Origin: Borrelia persica No12 | GTDB taxonomy: Bacteria > Spirochaetota > Spirochaetia > Borreliales > Borreliaceae | Assembly (NCBI RefSeq): GCF_000500045.1 | Contig: NZ_AYOT01000225.1 | Coordinates: 124,001-188,000, forward strand | Length of the DNA stretch: 64,000 bases | Direction: 5' to 3' | Notes under the pieces: model-generated | What the model was told of the DNA's origin: nothing | The model's input: the letters and a program-made list of their open reading frames with translations, nothing else | Databases searched by the model: none | Position numbers and translations under genes: made by a program | Shown: in pieces, positions 8,455 through 17,919 of the stretch | How the letters are laid out: each line of letters begins with the position of its first letter | Position numbering within the stretch: the stretch's first letter is position 1

Positions 8455-9733
8455 AACTTCTGAGGAAAGAATTAAAATTTATTTATTTAAGCTGTCTAAA
8501 TATAAGAATAAGGTTTTAAAAGAAAATGGTATAAAGGAAATTATTGCACGAGCTGATATTTCTGATGCTGATATAGAGAATATTGAGAAGCATTTCTTTA
8601 AGATATATGATAAGGCTAGGCAATTGGAAAGAACGGGGGATTTGATTTTTTCTTTAAGAGAGCTTAATACGGTGTATTTATATTCTCTTCATAATAGAAC
8701 TCTTTTTACTTCGTTTTTTAATTTGTATAAGAGACTTGTTGCGGAAATAAATACTCGAGAGGCAAATAAAAAATTAATGCATGTAGCTTTGCAGGCTAGA
8801 GAATTTGGAATATTTGATGGAGTTGATTTAAGAGGTTATGATGAGTTTGATAAGTTAAAGCAACGAACCTTAATATTATTTTTGAGTTTTATATTAATAT
8901 CTATTGTTGCATTTGCTACATATAGATTAGTACATCCTTTGATTAGTAGTCATGAAGATTTTGGTGAGGCAGAGGAGGATATTAAAGAGCCTGTAGTTCA
9001 AGGTTTGCCTTCAATTACAAGGGCATCTAGTTTAATAGTTGAATCTTCTAATCTTATTTCAAATCCTTATGTTTTATATCATATTGAAATTGAAGATGCC
9101 AAGGTATTGGTTTTTGAAGATTCACACACTTATCAGTTAAAAGCAGGGGTTATTTCGTCTAGAGATCCTATTAAAAAGATTTCTTATGGTGTAACTATTT
9201 ATGATGATTTGGGAGAACCTATTTTGAATAAAGTTTTTGAAAAGACAAATGATTTTCCCAATAAATGGAAGAAGGGAGTATATGCACCAATTGATTTTAT
9301 TTATAATATTTCTAAGAGTATTGATTCTTATCCTAAAAAAATGGTTATTGATATACGTTTAATTGAATTTTTTAATGAAAGTGATAATTTCTCTAGTGTT
9401 GATTTGGAGACAAATTCTTCAATATTAAGTTTTAAATATCTTGGTAGTTCTTTTAATGAAGCTTTTGGCATTTATGAGGTTAATTCTTTAATAGAAGTTT
9501 ATAATAGGTCAGATGATGATATTAAGGATTTGGAAATTGAAATAGGTTATATTACTAAGGATATTGAGGTTATTAGATCTTTAAAAAGAAAATTAATTTC
9601 TGAGCCCAATTCTTTTCTTAAGTCTCATTCTAGACAAAGTTTTACTTTAAAAACTATTTTTCCAAAAGAGATTTATCCAAATATTAAAGAAGAATTGTCT
9701 TCTATTCAGATTATTAATGTATTTGTCAAATAG
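8447..9733 (+). CDS. Single-pass membrane protein of unknown function
   Basis: The 428-residue protein has a roughly 140-residue soluble N-terminal helical region that includes a charged segment around 'KARQLERTGDLIFSLRELN'. One transmembrane helix follows (about 142-160, 'ILFLSFILISIVAFATY'), then an acidic linker and a roughly 250-residue domain, probably outside the cytoplasm, rich in beta-strand patterns. There is no recognised family. Its ATG lies inside the end of the preceding small gene (8-base overlap), so the two are probably made together. The gene ends 21 bases from the convergent Lol-type permease with no clear terminator between them. Confidence 0.75.
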   Translation: MSKTSEERIKIYLFKLSKYKNKVLKENGIKEIIARADISDADIENIEKHFFKIYDKARQLERTGDLIFSLRELNTVYLYSLHNRTLFTSFFNLYKRLVAEINTREANKKLMHVALQAREFGIFDGVDLRGYDEFDKLKQRTLILFLSFILISIVAFATYRLVHPLISSHEDFGEAEEDIKEPVVQGLPSITRASSLIVESSNLISNPYVLYHIEIEDAKVLVFEDSHTYQLKAGVISSRDPIKKISYGVTIYDDLGEPILNKVFEKTNDFPNKWKKGVYAPIDFIYNISKSIDSYPKKMVIDIRLIEFFNESDNFSSVDLETNSSILSFKYLGSSFNEAFGIYEVNSLIEVYNRSDDDIKDLEIEIGYITKDIEVIRSLKRKLISEPNSFLKSHSRQSFTLKTIFPKEIYPNIKEELSSIQIINVFVK

Positions 9734-9754
9734 TATCTATTTCATATAGGTAAA

Positions 9755-11008
9755 TTATAAAATTGTTTTTTCTTTGAATTTTGAAATGATATTTAGAGGA
9801 ATAAATGTTGTTACAATACTAATTAGTGTATAGGATAACAGAATAATTATGCTAAATTTAGTATTTATCTTTATGTTGAATTCAGAGATATAATAATCAG
9901 AATTTAATATCTCCGTGTTATTGTCAGCACCAAATATTTTTAAAATTGTATTAGCTATAATATCTATTATGTTAATTACATGTTCTATATTAATAGTTAG
10001 GTAATTGCCAATGATTATTCCTATTATGCATGATATTGAACTTAAAACGAGAGCTATTAGGATGAATATTAATTTAAGAGTTAAATTATTCATTCCAATT
10101 GATTTTAATATTGCAATCTTTTTTTTATTTTCAAGTATTAACATACAAAGTGATGAAGATATATTAATGCTTGCAAATATTACAATAAATGCCATAATAA
10201 ATGTTAAGAGTTTTTTGCTTGTATCTAAGTTTTCATATTTATTTAGATAAATTTCATAAAATGTTTTTATTTTATATTCTTTAAATTCTTTTACGATCTC
10301 TTTTTTAAGATTGTTAATTTCTTCTTTTGTATTGGATTTGATAGAAAGTCCAATTATGCTTTTAGATAGTTCTTTTGCCATTATATTTGAATCTTCTAAT
10401 GAAATGAAAACTAAATTTTTATCAATTTCTCTTAATCCTGTTTCAATTATTCCAGATATGGTCAATTTTTGTGCTCTGGGAATTATTTTGTGATATTTAT
10501 TATTTGGTATTACTAGGTAAATAGAGTCATTAATATTTAAATTAAGTTTATCTTTGATTTGCTTTGATATTAATATTTCATTTTTGTTAAGATTTTTCTT
10601 TCCATCTATTAATTTGATGTGTTTATTATTATTAATAAATTTATTTTCTACTGCTCTTATTAATGCTCCCTGTTTTTTTTTATTTCCAATAAGTCCATAA
10701 GTTCGTCTCTCAAAAAAATATCTTAGTTCGTTATGTTTGTATTCTTTTTTAAATTTTTCTAGTTTAGATTTAAGAGATTCGTTTTTGTGAATTTCATTAT
10801 ATTCGATTTGCACCGAAAATCCTTCATTTTCAATGTATCTTTCTATTGTAGCATTCATAATATTGTTTGACATGTAATAAACAATTATTAGGGGGATCAT
10901 AACTAAGCTTAAAGATATTCCAGAACCTATTAGAGCCTTTTTATTTTTTGAATTTATAAATATAATGTATGCTATTTTTAAGAGTTCTTTAATATTTGGA
11001 CGCATCAT
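9755..11008 (-). CDS. lolE: LolC/E-type lipoprotein-releasing permease
   Basis: The 417-residue protein has the FtsX/LolCE layout: one N-terminal membrane helix (about 28-48), a periplasmic MacB-like domain of about 210 residues, then three C-terminal helices including 'LLTFIMAFIVIFASINISSSL'. It is the last gene of a permease-ATPase-permease trio and overlaps the ATPase gene by 4 bases (ATGA). With the paralogue at 11695-12942 it would form the heterodimer that extracts lipoproteins from the inner membrane. Borrelia exports very many lipoproteins, so the system should matter. Which permease is LolC and which LolE cannot be decided from sequence here. MacB-like export is a less likely alternative. 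Confidence 0.8.
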   Translation of the reverse strand: MMRPNIKELLKIAYIIFINSKNKKALIGSGISLSLVMIPLIIVYYMSNNIMNATIERYIENEGFSVQIEYNEIHKNESLKSKLEKFKKEYKHNELRYFFERRTYGLIGNKKKQGALIRAVENKFINNNKHIKLIDGKKNLNKNEILISKQIKDKLNLNINDSIYLVIPNNKYHKIIPRAQKLTISGIIETGLREIDKNLVFISLEDSNIMAKELSKSIIGLSIKSNTKEEINNLKKEIVKEFKEYKIKTFYEIYLNKYENLDTSKKLLTFIMAFIVIFASINISSSLCMLILENKKKIAILKSIGMNNLTLKLIFILIALVLSSISCIIGIIIGNYLTINIEHVINIIDIIANTILKIFGADNNTEILNSDYYISEFNIKINTKFSIIILLSYTLISIVTTFIPLNIISKFKEKTIL

Positions 11009-11694
11009 ATTCTCTTTAGTGTTCTATCTCTAAGTTCGTATTTGATGTCTGCTTTATTTGAAAATTCTGGATTATGACTAACCAAAATAAGTGTTTTATG
11101 AAATGTTTTCGATGTTTCTATGAGTAATGATTCTACTGTTTTGGCGGTATTGATATCTAGATTGCCAGTAGGTTCATCACATAATATTATATTTGGTTCA
11201 TTGATTAAAGCTCTTGCGATTGCCACTCGTTGTGCTTCTCCGCCTGATAATTCTGAAGGATAATGTTCTATTCTTGTATTGATGCCTAATATTTTTGCTA
11301 AGCGTAGAGCTTTTTTTTTGATTTCTTCAAAGTTGTCTTTTCCTTCTATTATTTTAGGTAAAATAATATTTTCAAATACATTAAATTCATCAATTAAATT
11401 ATGATTTTGAAATACGAGACCTATTTTTTTATTTTTATATAAACTTAAGGTTTTCTCATTTGCATTTTTTAAAGATATGCCACATGATATTATGTCTCCT
11501 GAATCCATTTTATCAATTCCTGATATTATATTAAAGAGTGTTGATTTACCACAGCCGCTTTTACCTTGAATGGAAATGAAATCACCATTTTTAACATTTA
11601 AGTTTAAGTTTTCTAATACTTTTATTTTTGTTTTGTTTTTAGTGTATGTTTTGTATATTTCTTTTATGCACATTATATTTTGTGTGTTGTTCAT
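11005..11694 (-). CDS. lolD: LolD-type ABC transporter ATPase
   Basis: This 229-residue ATPase belongs to the MacB/LolD family. It has Walker A 'GKSGCGKST' (about 40-48), Q-loop 'GLVFQNHNLIDEF', ABC signature 'LSGGEAQRVAIARAL', Walker B 'IILCDEPTGNLD' and H-loop 'LVSHNPE'. The 'DEPTGNLD' and 'NLIDEFNVFEN' wording is typical of lipoprotein-release and MacB ATPases. It lies between two FtsX-type permeases, overlapping one by 4 bases and abutting the other exactly. It should power lipoprotein release to a LolA-type carrier encoded elsewhere. Confidence 0.88.
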   Translation of the reverse strand: MNNTQNIMCIKEIYKTYTKNKTKIKVLENLNLNVKNGDFISIQGKSGCGKSTLFNIISGIDKMDSGDIISCGISLKNANEKTLSLYKNKKIGLVFQNHNLIDEFNVFENIILPKIIEGKDNFEEIKKKALRLAKILGINTRIEHYPSELSGGEAQRVAIARALINEPNIILCDEPTGNLDINTAKTVESLLIETSKTFHKTLILVSHNPEFSNKADIKYELRDRTLKRI

Positions 11695-12942
11695 TTATGG
11701 TGCTCCATTTATTTTGTCAGCATATTTAATTTTTTGAGTCACTCTTAAGCTTGAACATATTGTAAATAAACAAGCAAAGAATAATGTAAACATTAAATCA
11801 CTTAAGAATATTTTAGGTGTAATTGTATTTTTTACTATTTTTATTTCTATATTCTCTAGTTTTAATTTTAATATGTAATTTATAGTATTAATCAGGTTGT
11901 TTGTTGCAATGTCAATTATATTTAGGATTTCATTAATGTTTAAAGATATTATGGTGCCTGCAATTAGGCCAGTAATGCTTCCCAGTATGCAGATTATTAC
12001 TGAATGCATTAAGAAAACTTTTCTAATTTTTTGTGCTCTTAGGCCTAAGAATAAGAGTATTGCGATAGATTTACTTTTATTAATTATTATTCTTTTTTGT
12101 AGGTAGTAGGTGTTAACAGCGATGACAAGAAATATGCTTGTTAAAATGATTAACATTGTATTTCTTTCTATTTTGAGTGCTTTATATAATTCTTTATTAT
12201 ATTCATTCCAGGGTTTAACTTTGATTTGTGGATTAATATTTTTTATTTCATTTATTAGTCTTTTGCTAGGATATAGATTTTTTGTCTTTAATTGATAATT
12301 AATGTCCGAATCTTTAATTAGTTGTTTTGTGTAAAAATAATCGATGTTCATGAATATTGTAGATTTATTTATTTTGCTATCATTGCTTTTGAAAATTGCC
12401 TTTATTTTAAATTGTTTTACTTCATCTTTTAGTGCGTTTAAATTTGTAATTTCATCATTTAATATCAATCCTATTGTGTCTCCTTCATATAGATCTAAGT
12501 TATATGAGAGCACATCTCCTATTATGACTTCATCTTCATTGAGTTGGAGTTGAGATTGTGTCAGATCTGTTAATAGAATAAAGTTTGTGTCTTTTATAAT
12601 ATCTTTTGTATCAAATGCAATTATATTTAAAATTTTTGGATCATAATAGTTTTCAATTCCAATTCCTTGTGTTTCATAAATTTTATTTATTTGAATTATT
12701 TCTTTAAGATTTTTAATTGAGTTGAATTCTTTTTCACTGAGTTTGTTTTCAATTTTTAAGTTGCCACTTTCTAGTGTAGATGTACTTATGAAAAAATCAT
12801 TTTGAAAACCATTCATTATTGATATTGTGATAATGATAATGGTTTGTCCAAGTACTATGCTTAATATTATTACAATTGTGAGTGATAAACTATTTTGTTC
12901 CTCTATAATCAATCTTTTAAATAAAAGTTTATTTATTTTCAT
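11695..12942 (-). CDS. lolC: LolC/E-type lipoprotein-releasing permease (first of two)
   Basis: The 415-residue protein has an N-terminal helix (about 18-40, 'LTIVIILSIVLGQTIIIITI'), a periplasmic domain and three C-terminal helices ('MLIILTSIFLVIAVNTYYL', 'HSVIICILGSITGLIAGTIIS', 'FTLFFACLFTICSSL'). This is the LolCE/FtsX topology. It overlaps the preceding exported-protein gene by 14 bases and is directly followed by lolD with no gap. It is paralogous to the permease at 9755-11008 but strongly diverged from it, as expected for a LolC/LolE heterodimer. Confidence 0.8.
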   Translation of the reverse strand: MKINKLLFKRLIIEEQNSLSLTIVIILSIVLGQTIIIITISIMNGFQNDFFISTSTLESGNLKIENKLSEKEFNSIKNLKEIIQINKIYETQGIGIENYYDPKILNIIAFDTKDIIKDTNFILLTDLTQSQLQLNEDEVIIGDVLSYNLDLYEGDTIGLILNDEITNLNALKDEVKQFKIKAIFKSNDSKINKSTIFMNIDYFYTKQLIKDSDINYQLKTKNLYPSKRLINEIKNINPQIKVKPWNEYNKELYKALKIERNTMLIILTSIFLVIAVNTYYLQKRIIINKSKSIAILLFLGLRAQKIRKVFLMHSVIICILGSITGLIAGTIISLNINEILNIIDIATNNLINTINYILKLKLENIEIKIVKNTITPKIFLSDLMFTLFFACLFTICSSLRVTQKIKYADKINGAP

Positions 12943-13984
12943 TTTTATCTCTAGTTGTATCTGTGTTTATTTGTTCAATAATTTCATCATTTTTATACTT
13001 TATTTTAAATATAGGGCTTCCATTATGATATATTTTTTGTTCATATTCATCATCACCGAAATAATCAGTCTTTAATGATATTAACTCATTTTCATAGATT
13101 GTTTTTGACTTTAATTTATTATCAGAATTGTATTCATATGTTGTTTTTGTAGTATATTCGTTATTTTCGTCTTTTATAGTGACATTTTCAATTGTAACAT
13201 GTCCAGATTCATTGTATTCAAAATCGATTATTTTTGTTAGCTTATTATCTTTGTATACTTCTTGTTTGATTAAGTTATGATCTTTATATTTTGATATGGT
13301 TTTTGTATTGTCTTTTTCTTTGATATTAGTTATTTTATTGTCATTTAAATATTGATTGTTTTCTTGAAATGTAATTTTGTCATTATCTAGTATTATGTTT
13401 TTTAAGTGTCTTTTTTGATCATCATATTGGATTACCTTTGTTTTGGATTCTTTTATATCAAAATATGTTGATTTTATATCTCCATTGATTCCATAATTCC
13501 AAACTTGTAAATCTGATCCTGTTATTTTTAATAGCTTGCCATTAGTGTCTTTCATATAATGTATCGTTTTGGGTTTTTGATTTAAAATTTGAATTTCTTT
13601 ATAAATTAAATCGTTGTTTTTATAAAAGTAGTCTACAGATTCAAGAATTGTTCCTTTGTGATTATATTTTGTTTCCCTTATTTTATTATTTAGATGATCG
13701 GAAATTTCTTCTCTTATTTTGATGTTTTTTTCATTGTAAAATGTTAATTTTTTTTTATTATCTTCTATTTTTTCTTCAGTTTTATATTTAATTAATTTTA
13801 AGTCTTTAAAAAGACTAAATTTTTCAATTTCATCGATTTTGCTATATTCAATGTAAAATCCTGTTTGTGGTATATCATATATTTCCTGATACTTATTGAA
13901 AAATACATCTGATTTAAAATAACTTTTTCCATATATATTTTGTATTTTAATTATTAAAATTAATATTATTATTTTTTTTGTCAT
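12929..13984 (-). CDS. Exported protein built of repeated beta-hairpins
   Basis: The 351-residue protein has a short signal sequence ('IIILILIIKIQNIYG'). Its body repeats a roughly 20-residue pattern of type 'Y-x-x-N/D-G/N-x-L-x-x-x-x-x-Y'. Examples are 'YKDNKLTKIIDFEYNESGHV', 'YEYNSDNKLKSKTIYENEL' and 'YHNGSPIFKIKYKNDE'. The pattern resembles MORN/YD-type hairpin repeats without being a clear member of either. It starts inside the last codons of ftsY (ATGA overlap) and overlaps lolC by 14 bases, so it is locked into the same operon. It could be a periplasmic partner of the lipoprotein export system (inference). Confidence 0.7.
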   Translation of the reverse strand: MTKKIIILILIIKIQNIYGKSYFKSDVFFNKYQEIYDIPQTGFYIEYSKIDEIEKFSLFKDLKLIKYKTEEKIEDNKKKLTFYNEKNIKIREEISDHLNNKIRETKYNHKGTILESVDYFYKNNDLIYKEIQILNQKPKTIHYMKDTNGKLLKITGSDLQVWNYGINGDIKSTYFDIKESKTKVIQYDDQKRHLKNIILDNDKITFQENNQYLNDNKITNIKEKDNTKTISKYKDHNLIKQEVYKDNKLTKIIDFEYNESGHVTIENVTIKDENNEYTTKTTYEYNSDNKLKSKTIYENELISLKTDYFGDDEYEQKIYHNGSPIFKIKYKNDEIIEQINTDTTRDKNENK

Positions 13985-14835
13985 AGTAACTTATCTAAGT
14001 AGTTTTCGCTGTTAAATTCTTTAATATTTTCTACTTGTTCTCCAAATGTAAAAAAATATATAGGTTTTTTAAATAATTTTGAAATATTGATTATCCCACC
14101 TGCTTTGGATGATGAGTCAAATTTTGTGGCTATAATTCCGTCAATCTTTATTGCTTTATCAAATATTTCTGTTTGATTACTTGTGTTTTTTCCAGATATG
14201 GAGTCTATAACTAGTATCTTTTTATAGTTAATATTTGTATCTAGTATTTGTTTTTTTATCACTTGATCCATTTTTTGGAGTTCTTTAATTAAGTTTTCTT
14301 TGTTTTGTAGTCTTCCTGCCGTATCAATTATTAATATATCATAATTTTTAATTTTTGCACTTGAAATACTGTCAAATATTACTGCTGCTGCGTCACTTCC
14401 TTGGTTTTGAGATATGACTTTAATTCCAATTTTTTCTCCCTGTATTTTAAGTTGTTCAATTGCAGCTGCTCTGAATGTGTCTGCTGCGGCAATCAGTACA
14501 TTTTTTCCTTCATTTTTGAATTTGTTTGCAAGTTTTATAATACTTGATGTTTTCCCAGCTCCATTTACTCCAAGTATCAATAAGATGTTTAATGTTTTAC
14601 TTTCCAAATTAAGAGATTGTTGGTTTATATAGCTTTTTAGCAAGTTTTTTAGTTTTGATATTGTTTCTTCTTCATCTTTAGCTTTAATTTTTTTAATATA
14701 TTCTATTATTTCTATTACTATATCGTTTTGAATATCTGCTTCTAAGAGTATATCTTCTAAGTTTTCAAGTGTTTGTGTCTTTGCCTTGTTCTTAAATAGA
14801 CTTTTTATTTTGTTAAAAATACCCAAAAGTTTCAT
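13981..14835 (-). CDS. ftsY: Signal recognition particle receptor FtsY (NG domain only)
   Basis: This GTPase docks SRP-bound ribosomes at the membrane. The 284-residue protein contains only the NG core. The helical N domain carries 'LLEADI', then come G1 'GVNGAGKTSSIIKLA' (about 93-107), the insertion-box motif 'DTFRAAAIEQL', G3 'DTAGR' and G4-region 'TKFDSSSKAGG' in place of the usual TKLDGTAKGG. The long acidic A domain of E. coli FtsY is missing, as in other small FtsY proteins that bind the membrane through an amphipathic N-terminal helix. AGGAGA precedes ATG 14835. The downstream exported-protein gene overlaps by 4 bases. Confidence 0.93.
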   Translation of the reverse strand: MKLLGIFNKIKSLFKNKAKTQTLENLEDILLEADIQNDIVIEIIEYIKKIKAKDEEETISKLKNLLKSYINQQSLNLESKTLNILLILGVNGAGKTSSIIKLANKFKNEGKNVLIAAADTFRAAAIEQLKIQGEKIGIKVISQNQGSDAAAVIFDSISSAKIKNYDILIIDTAGRLQNKENLIKELQKMDQVIKKQILDTNINYKKILVIDSISGKNTSNQTEIFDKAIKIDGIIATKFDSSSKAGGIINISKLFKKPIYFFTFGEQVENIKEFNSENYLDKLL

Positions 14836-14878
14836 TCTCCTATTTTTTTGTTTTGCGTTAAATAAATTTTACAATAAT

Positions 14879-16288
14879 TTATTCACCTCGACTTCCTTCC
14901 TTAATATATTGTACCAAATGAATGATTAATGGTATAAAACTGCCGACGGAAAATGTTATTCCTGTGCCAAGTAAAAATGTTGCAATCATTTGTTCTACTT
15001 TTGCGTTATATAAATTTTGAGCGCTTATTCTGTGTTGTATAATATTTTTTAAAGCTATATTGTAGAGTTCTGAGGATTCATTATATTTTGTTATTGCAAA
15101 TGCAGTACCAATGAGATTTAATGTAAAAATACTAAGATTGATGTAAAATAGATCTCTTTTTATAATGAGTTTGCTTTTATTGTCCCTTATCATTTCTATA
15201 TAAACTTCTTTATCTTTGTTGTTTATTATTGTGAATTTATTTTTGTGTTCTTCAGCTTGCAATAGTATGGATTCCTCATTCTCAGGTTTTTCAATTTCAA
15301 TTGGTGTTTCTCCTATAAATACTCCTTTTTTGAAGACTTTAGATTTTACATTACTTTTAATTAATATTTGATTAGAATTTGTCTGTTGTAAAGTGATATT
15401 TAAGTCAATAGTGTCTCCACTTTTTACTTTTTGCTTTATTCTATAAGGTTTATAAGTTTTACTTGTAATGTCAATAGTAATTTCTTTATCTGGTAATTTG
15501 GAAATATCCCATATATCATTGTTATATAATCCTTTTGATACAAATTCTTCGTTTATATATATTTTGGCATCTGAGTTATTGATGACATTAATTTTAAGTT
15601 TAATGAATTCTCTTCCTAATATTTCTTCAAGACTAAGTTCTGCTATTTTGTATGCAATATTATCAACGGATGATGATGTTTGAAAAATTTCTTTGTGAAC
15701 CTTTACTCCTTGTGGAGTAATATTGCTAATTTCAACTAAATAATGTCTGTCTACTTTTTTTAAGTTTATATAATTAATAAAAAATAATTCTTGACTTGTT
15801 AAAAATTCTATGTTCAATCTTGATAGATTTATTTTATCTTGATTTTTTTTATGATTTGCTTTTATTTTTTTTAAATTCATAAGATACTTTTCAAGTTCTT
15901 GTTGCTGAATTTTAATGTTTAGAATTTCTTTTTTAAGTTTTTTAATTTTGGTTTTAGTTTTAGTTTCTTCTTTTAAACTTATTGTATTTTGTAGCTTACT
16001 TTTATCCATGTCTTCTTTGAGTTTGCTAAATTCTCGTTCTTTATTTATTATATTTTGGTATATGTAGATTCGTTTGATGAAGTCTTTATCTTTCTCATTA
16101 ATAATGTGTTCATTTATTGTATTGTAGATTTTATTTAATGTTTGTTCAATTCCTTTTTGGAGATCCTTATTTTCATCTTGTGTATTTATAATGTAAGAGA
16201 ATCCATACTCAATATTACTTTGAGTATATGCTAGTTTGGTTGTTAAGATTGAAAATAATATTATTATGATTAACTTAAATTTTTCCAT
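14879..16288 (-). CDS. PEGA-domain membrane protein with coiled coil
   Basis: The 469-residue protein has a signal peptide (1-22, ending 'LAYTQ'). A long Lys/Glu/Leu-rich helical region at about 85-160, probably a coiled coil, follows. Next come two PEGA-like beta modules ('DAKIYINEEFVSKG...' near 240 and 'VFKKGVFIGETPIEI' near 330). Two hydrophobic helices lie near the C-terminus ('FYINLSIFTLNLIGTAFAI' and 'FLLGTGITFSVGSFIPLII'). PEGA modules are common in surface or periplasmic proteins and can mediate binding. The start overlaps the end of prfB by 19 bases, implying coupling. Function unknown. Confidence 0.72.
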   Translation of the reverse strand: MEKFKLIIIILFSILTTKLAYTQSNIEYGFSYIINTQDENKDLQKGIEQTLNKIYNTINEHIINEKDKDFIKRIYIYQNIINKEREFSKLKEDMDKSKLQNTISLKEETKTKTKIKKLKKEILNIKIQQQELEKYLMNLKKIKANHKKNQDKINLSRLNIEFLTSQELFFINYINLKKVDRHYLVEISNITPQGVKVHKEIFQTSSSVDNIAYKIAELSLEEILGREFIKLKINVINNSDAKIYINEEFVSKGLYNNDIWDISKLPDKEITIDITSKTYKPYRIKQKVKSGDTIDLNITLQQTNSNQILIKSNVKSKVFKKGVFIGETPIEIEKPENEESILLQAEEHKNKFTIINNKDKEVYIEMIRDNKSKLIIKRDLFYINLSIFTLNLIGTAFAITKYNESSELYNIALKNIIQHRISAQNLYNAKVEQMIATFLLGTGITFSVGSFIPLIIHLVQYIKEGSRGE

Positions 16289-17347
16289 TTGAGGTATTCT
16301 TCTATAAAGTTATCAATGTTTCCATCCATAACAGACATAATATTGGGATTTTCAAATTTTGTTCTGTGATCTTTTACTAGAGTGTAGGGTTGAAATATAT
16401 AAGATCTTATTTGATTTCCCCAAGCTATATCTTTTTTTTCTTGTTGTTGAGATTTGCTTTTTTGTTGTTCTAGTGTTTTGTAGTGTTCATAAAGTCTAGA
16501 TTTTAATACTTTCATTGCTAATTCTTTATTTCTATGTTGACTTCTGTCAGTTTGAGATTGAGTTACTATTCCCGTTTGAAGATGGGTAATTCTAACGGCT
16601 GATGATGTTTTATTAATATGTTGTCCTCCTGCGCCTGAAGCTCTGTATGTATCGATCCTAATGTCTTCTGGTTTAATTATTATTTCAATTTTATCATCAA
16701 TTACAGGATCAATGAAAACAGATGCAAAAGATGTATGTCTTTTTTTTGCAGCATCGAAAGGAGAGATTCTTACAAGACGATGTATTCCTATTTCACTCTT
16801 TAAAAATCCATAAGCATATTCGCCTTTTATTTCGATTGTAACGGATTTAATACCTCCTTCAGCTTCAAGTAAATCTATAAGTTCTGTTTTATATCCACGT
16901 CTTTCAGCATATCTCAGATATGTTCTATATAACATACTAACCCAATCACATGCTTCTGTTCCACCTGCTCCTGAATGTATTGTCAAGAATGCATTATTTA
17001 TGTCAATATCTTCTTTAAAATATGATAATGTTAGAAGATGTTTATACTGTTCTTTTAATTTGTGAATGTCTCTCTCTAGTAGTGCTTTATCATTTTCACT
17101 TTCTGCAATTTCATATAGTTCTTTTAGGTCTTTGAGTTGATATATCAAGTTTTCCCAAGGTTCAATCTTGGCCTTTAAAATATTTTGATTCTTCAGAATT
17201 TCTTGTGCCCTTTTATTGTCATTCCAAAAATTTTCGTTATTTATTTGTTTTTCATAGTTTTGTATCTGTTTTTTGATCGTATCACTGTCAAAGCTGCCTC
17301 CAAACATTTTCAATTTGTTCTAAAAGTTCATTTATTGTTTCCCTCAT
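16270..17347 (-). CDS. prfB: Peptide chain release factor 2, with programmed +1 frameshift
   Basis: RF2 releases peptides at UGA and UAA. Two frames must be joined. Nineteen codons run from ATG 17347 (MRETINELLEQIENVWRQL) to CTT-TGA, with the in-frame TGA at 17290-17288. A +1 slip then reads GAC and continues DSDTIKKQ to the stop at 16270, giving 358 residues. The slip site CTTTGAC and the internal Shine-Dalgarno GGAGG three bases before it match the classic RF2 autoregulatory site. Downstream are the SPF anticodon-like motif ('RISPFD') and the catalytic GGQ ('SGAGGQHINK'). An ATG at 17313 would give a false N-terminus. The start overlaps the upstream gene's stop (TAATG). Confidence 0.95.
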
Positions 17348-17919
17348 TATAAACTCTCACTATTATTTATTAATATAATTATATTTGGAATTAAAGATAA
17401 AATGAAGATGATAAAAAAGTACATTGTCTCATTAGTTAGTAGTACTGATGTTGATTTTTTTTCTACACTTTTTTTGATTATTATTGTTAATATAAGGGCT
17501 ACTAGTATGCTTAGTGAAGATAAAATAATTATTGTAATCCCTTCTACAAAATTATAACTTTTATCTAGAGCAAAAAATGTTATTGCAATTAAACTACTGT
17601 TAGATAGCAAAAAATCATTTGAATATTTTGTTTTGCTGTTATAAATGACAATTGATATATTATTTAGTGTTTTTAGCATAATTGTTAATATGTAAATTAA
17701 TATCATATACATTATTGGTATCATAAATAATAAACTATATTTTAAAAATAGTTTATAAATATAAAAAAGACTCGAATAAATTAACAGAGAAGTTATTGTA
17801 ATAGTGAAATATTTTTTTGATAATGTTTTGTTGTCTTTTATTTTTATATCTTCAATTCCAATAAAGTGTATTAGTAATAAATTGTTGACTAATAAGTATG
17901 TTATTAAATTGTTTGTCAT
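17347..17919 (-). CDS. RnfA/NqrE-like membrane protein lacking the iron-sulphur cysteines
   Basis: This 190-residue, six-helix protein aligns by eye with RnfA/NqrE. 'LVNNLLLIHFIGIE' matches RnfA 'VNNxVLVKFLGLC', 'SNSSLIAI' matches 'TNCAVLG', and 'KSYNFVEGI' matches 'QSHNFLQS'. In true RnfA/NqrE the Cys of each half-helix binds a membrane [2Fe-2S] cluster. Here they are E23 and S108, and the whole protein contains no cysteine. The gene overlaps the RnfC-RnfD-like fusion by 4 bases upstream and prfB by one base downstream. It probably forms a membrane complex with the fusion protein but cannot carry the canonical electron path. The family call is by pattern, not search. Confidence 0.7.
   Translation of the reverse strand: MTNNLITYLLVNNLLLIHFIGIEDIKIKDNKTLSKKYFTITITSLLIYSSLFYIYKLFLKYSLLFMIPIMYMILIYILTIMLKTLNNISIVIYNSKTKYSNDFLLSNSSLIAITFFALDKSYNFVEGITIIILSSLSILVALILTIIIKKSVEKKSTSVLLTNETMYFFIIFILSLIPNIIILINNSESL

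Noticed and set aside
16270..17313. prfB starting at ATG 17313
   Set aside because: That ATG is in the post-shift frame but precedes the frameshift site. The CTTTGAC slip site with internal SD and the ATG at 17347 give the true N-terminus.
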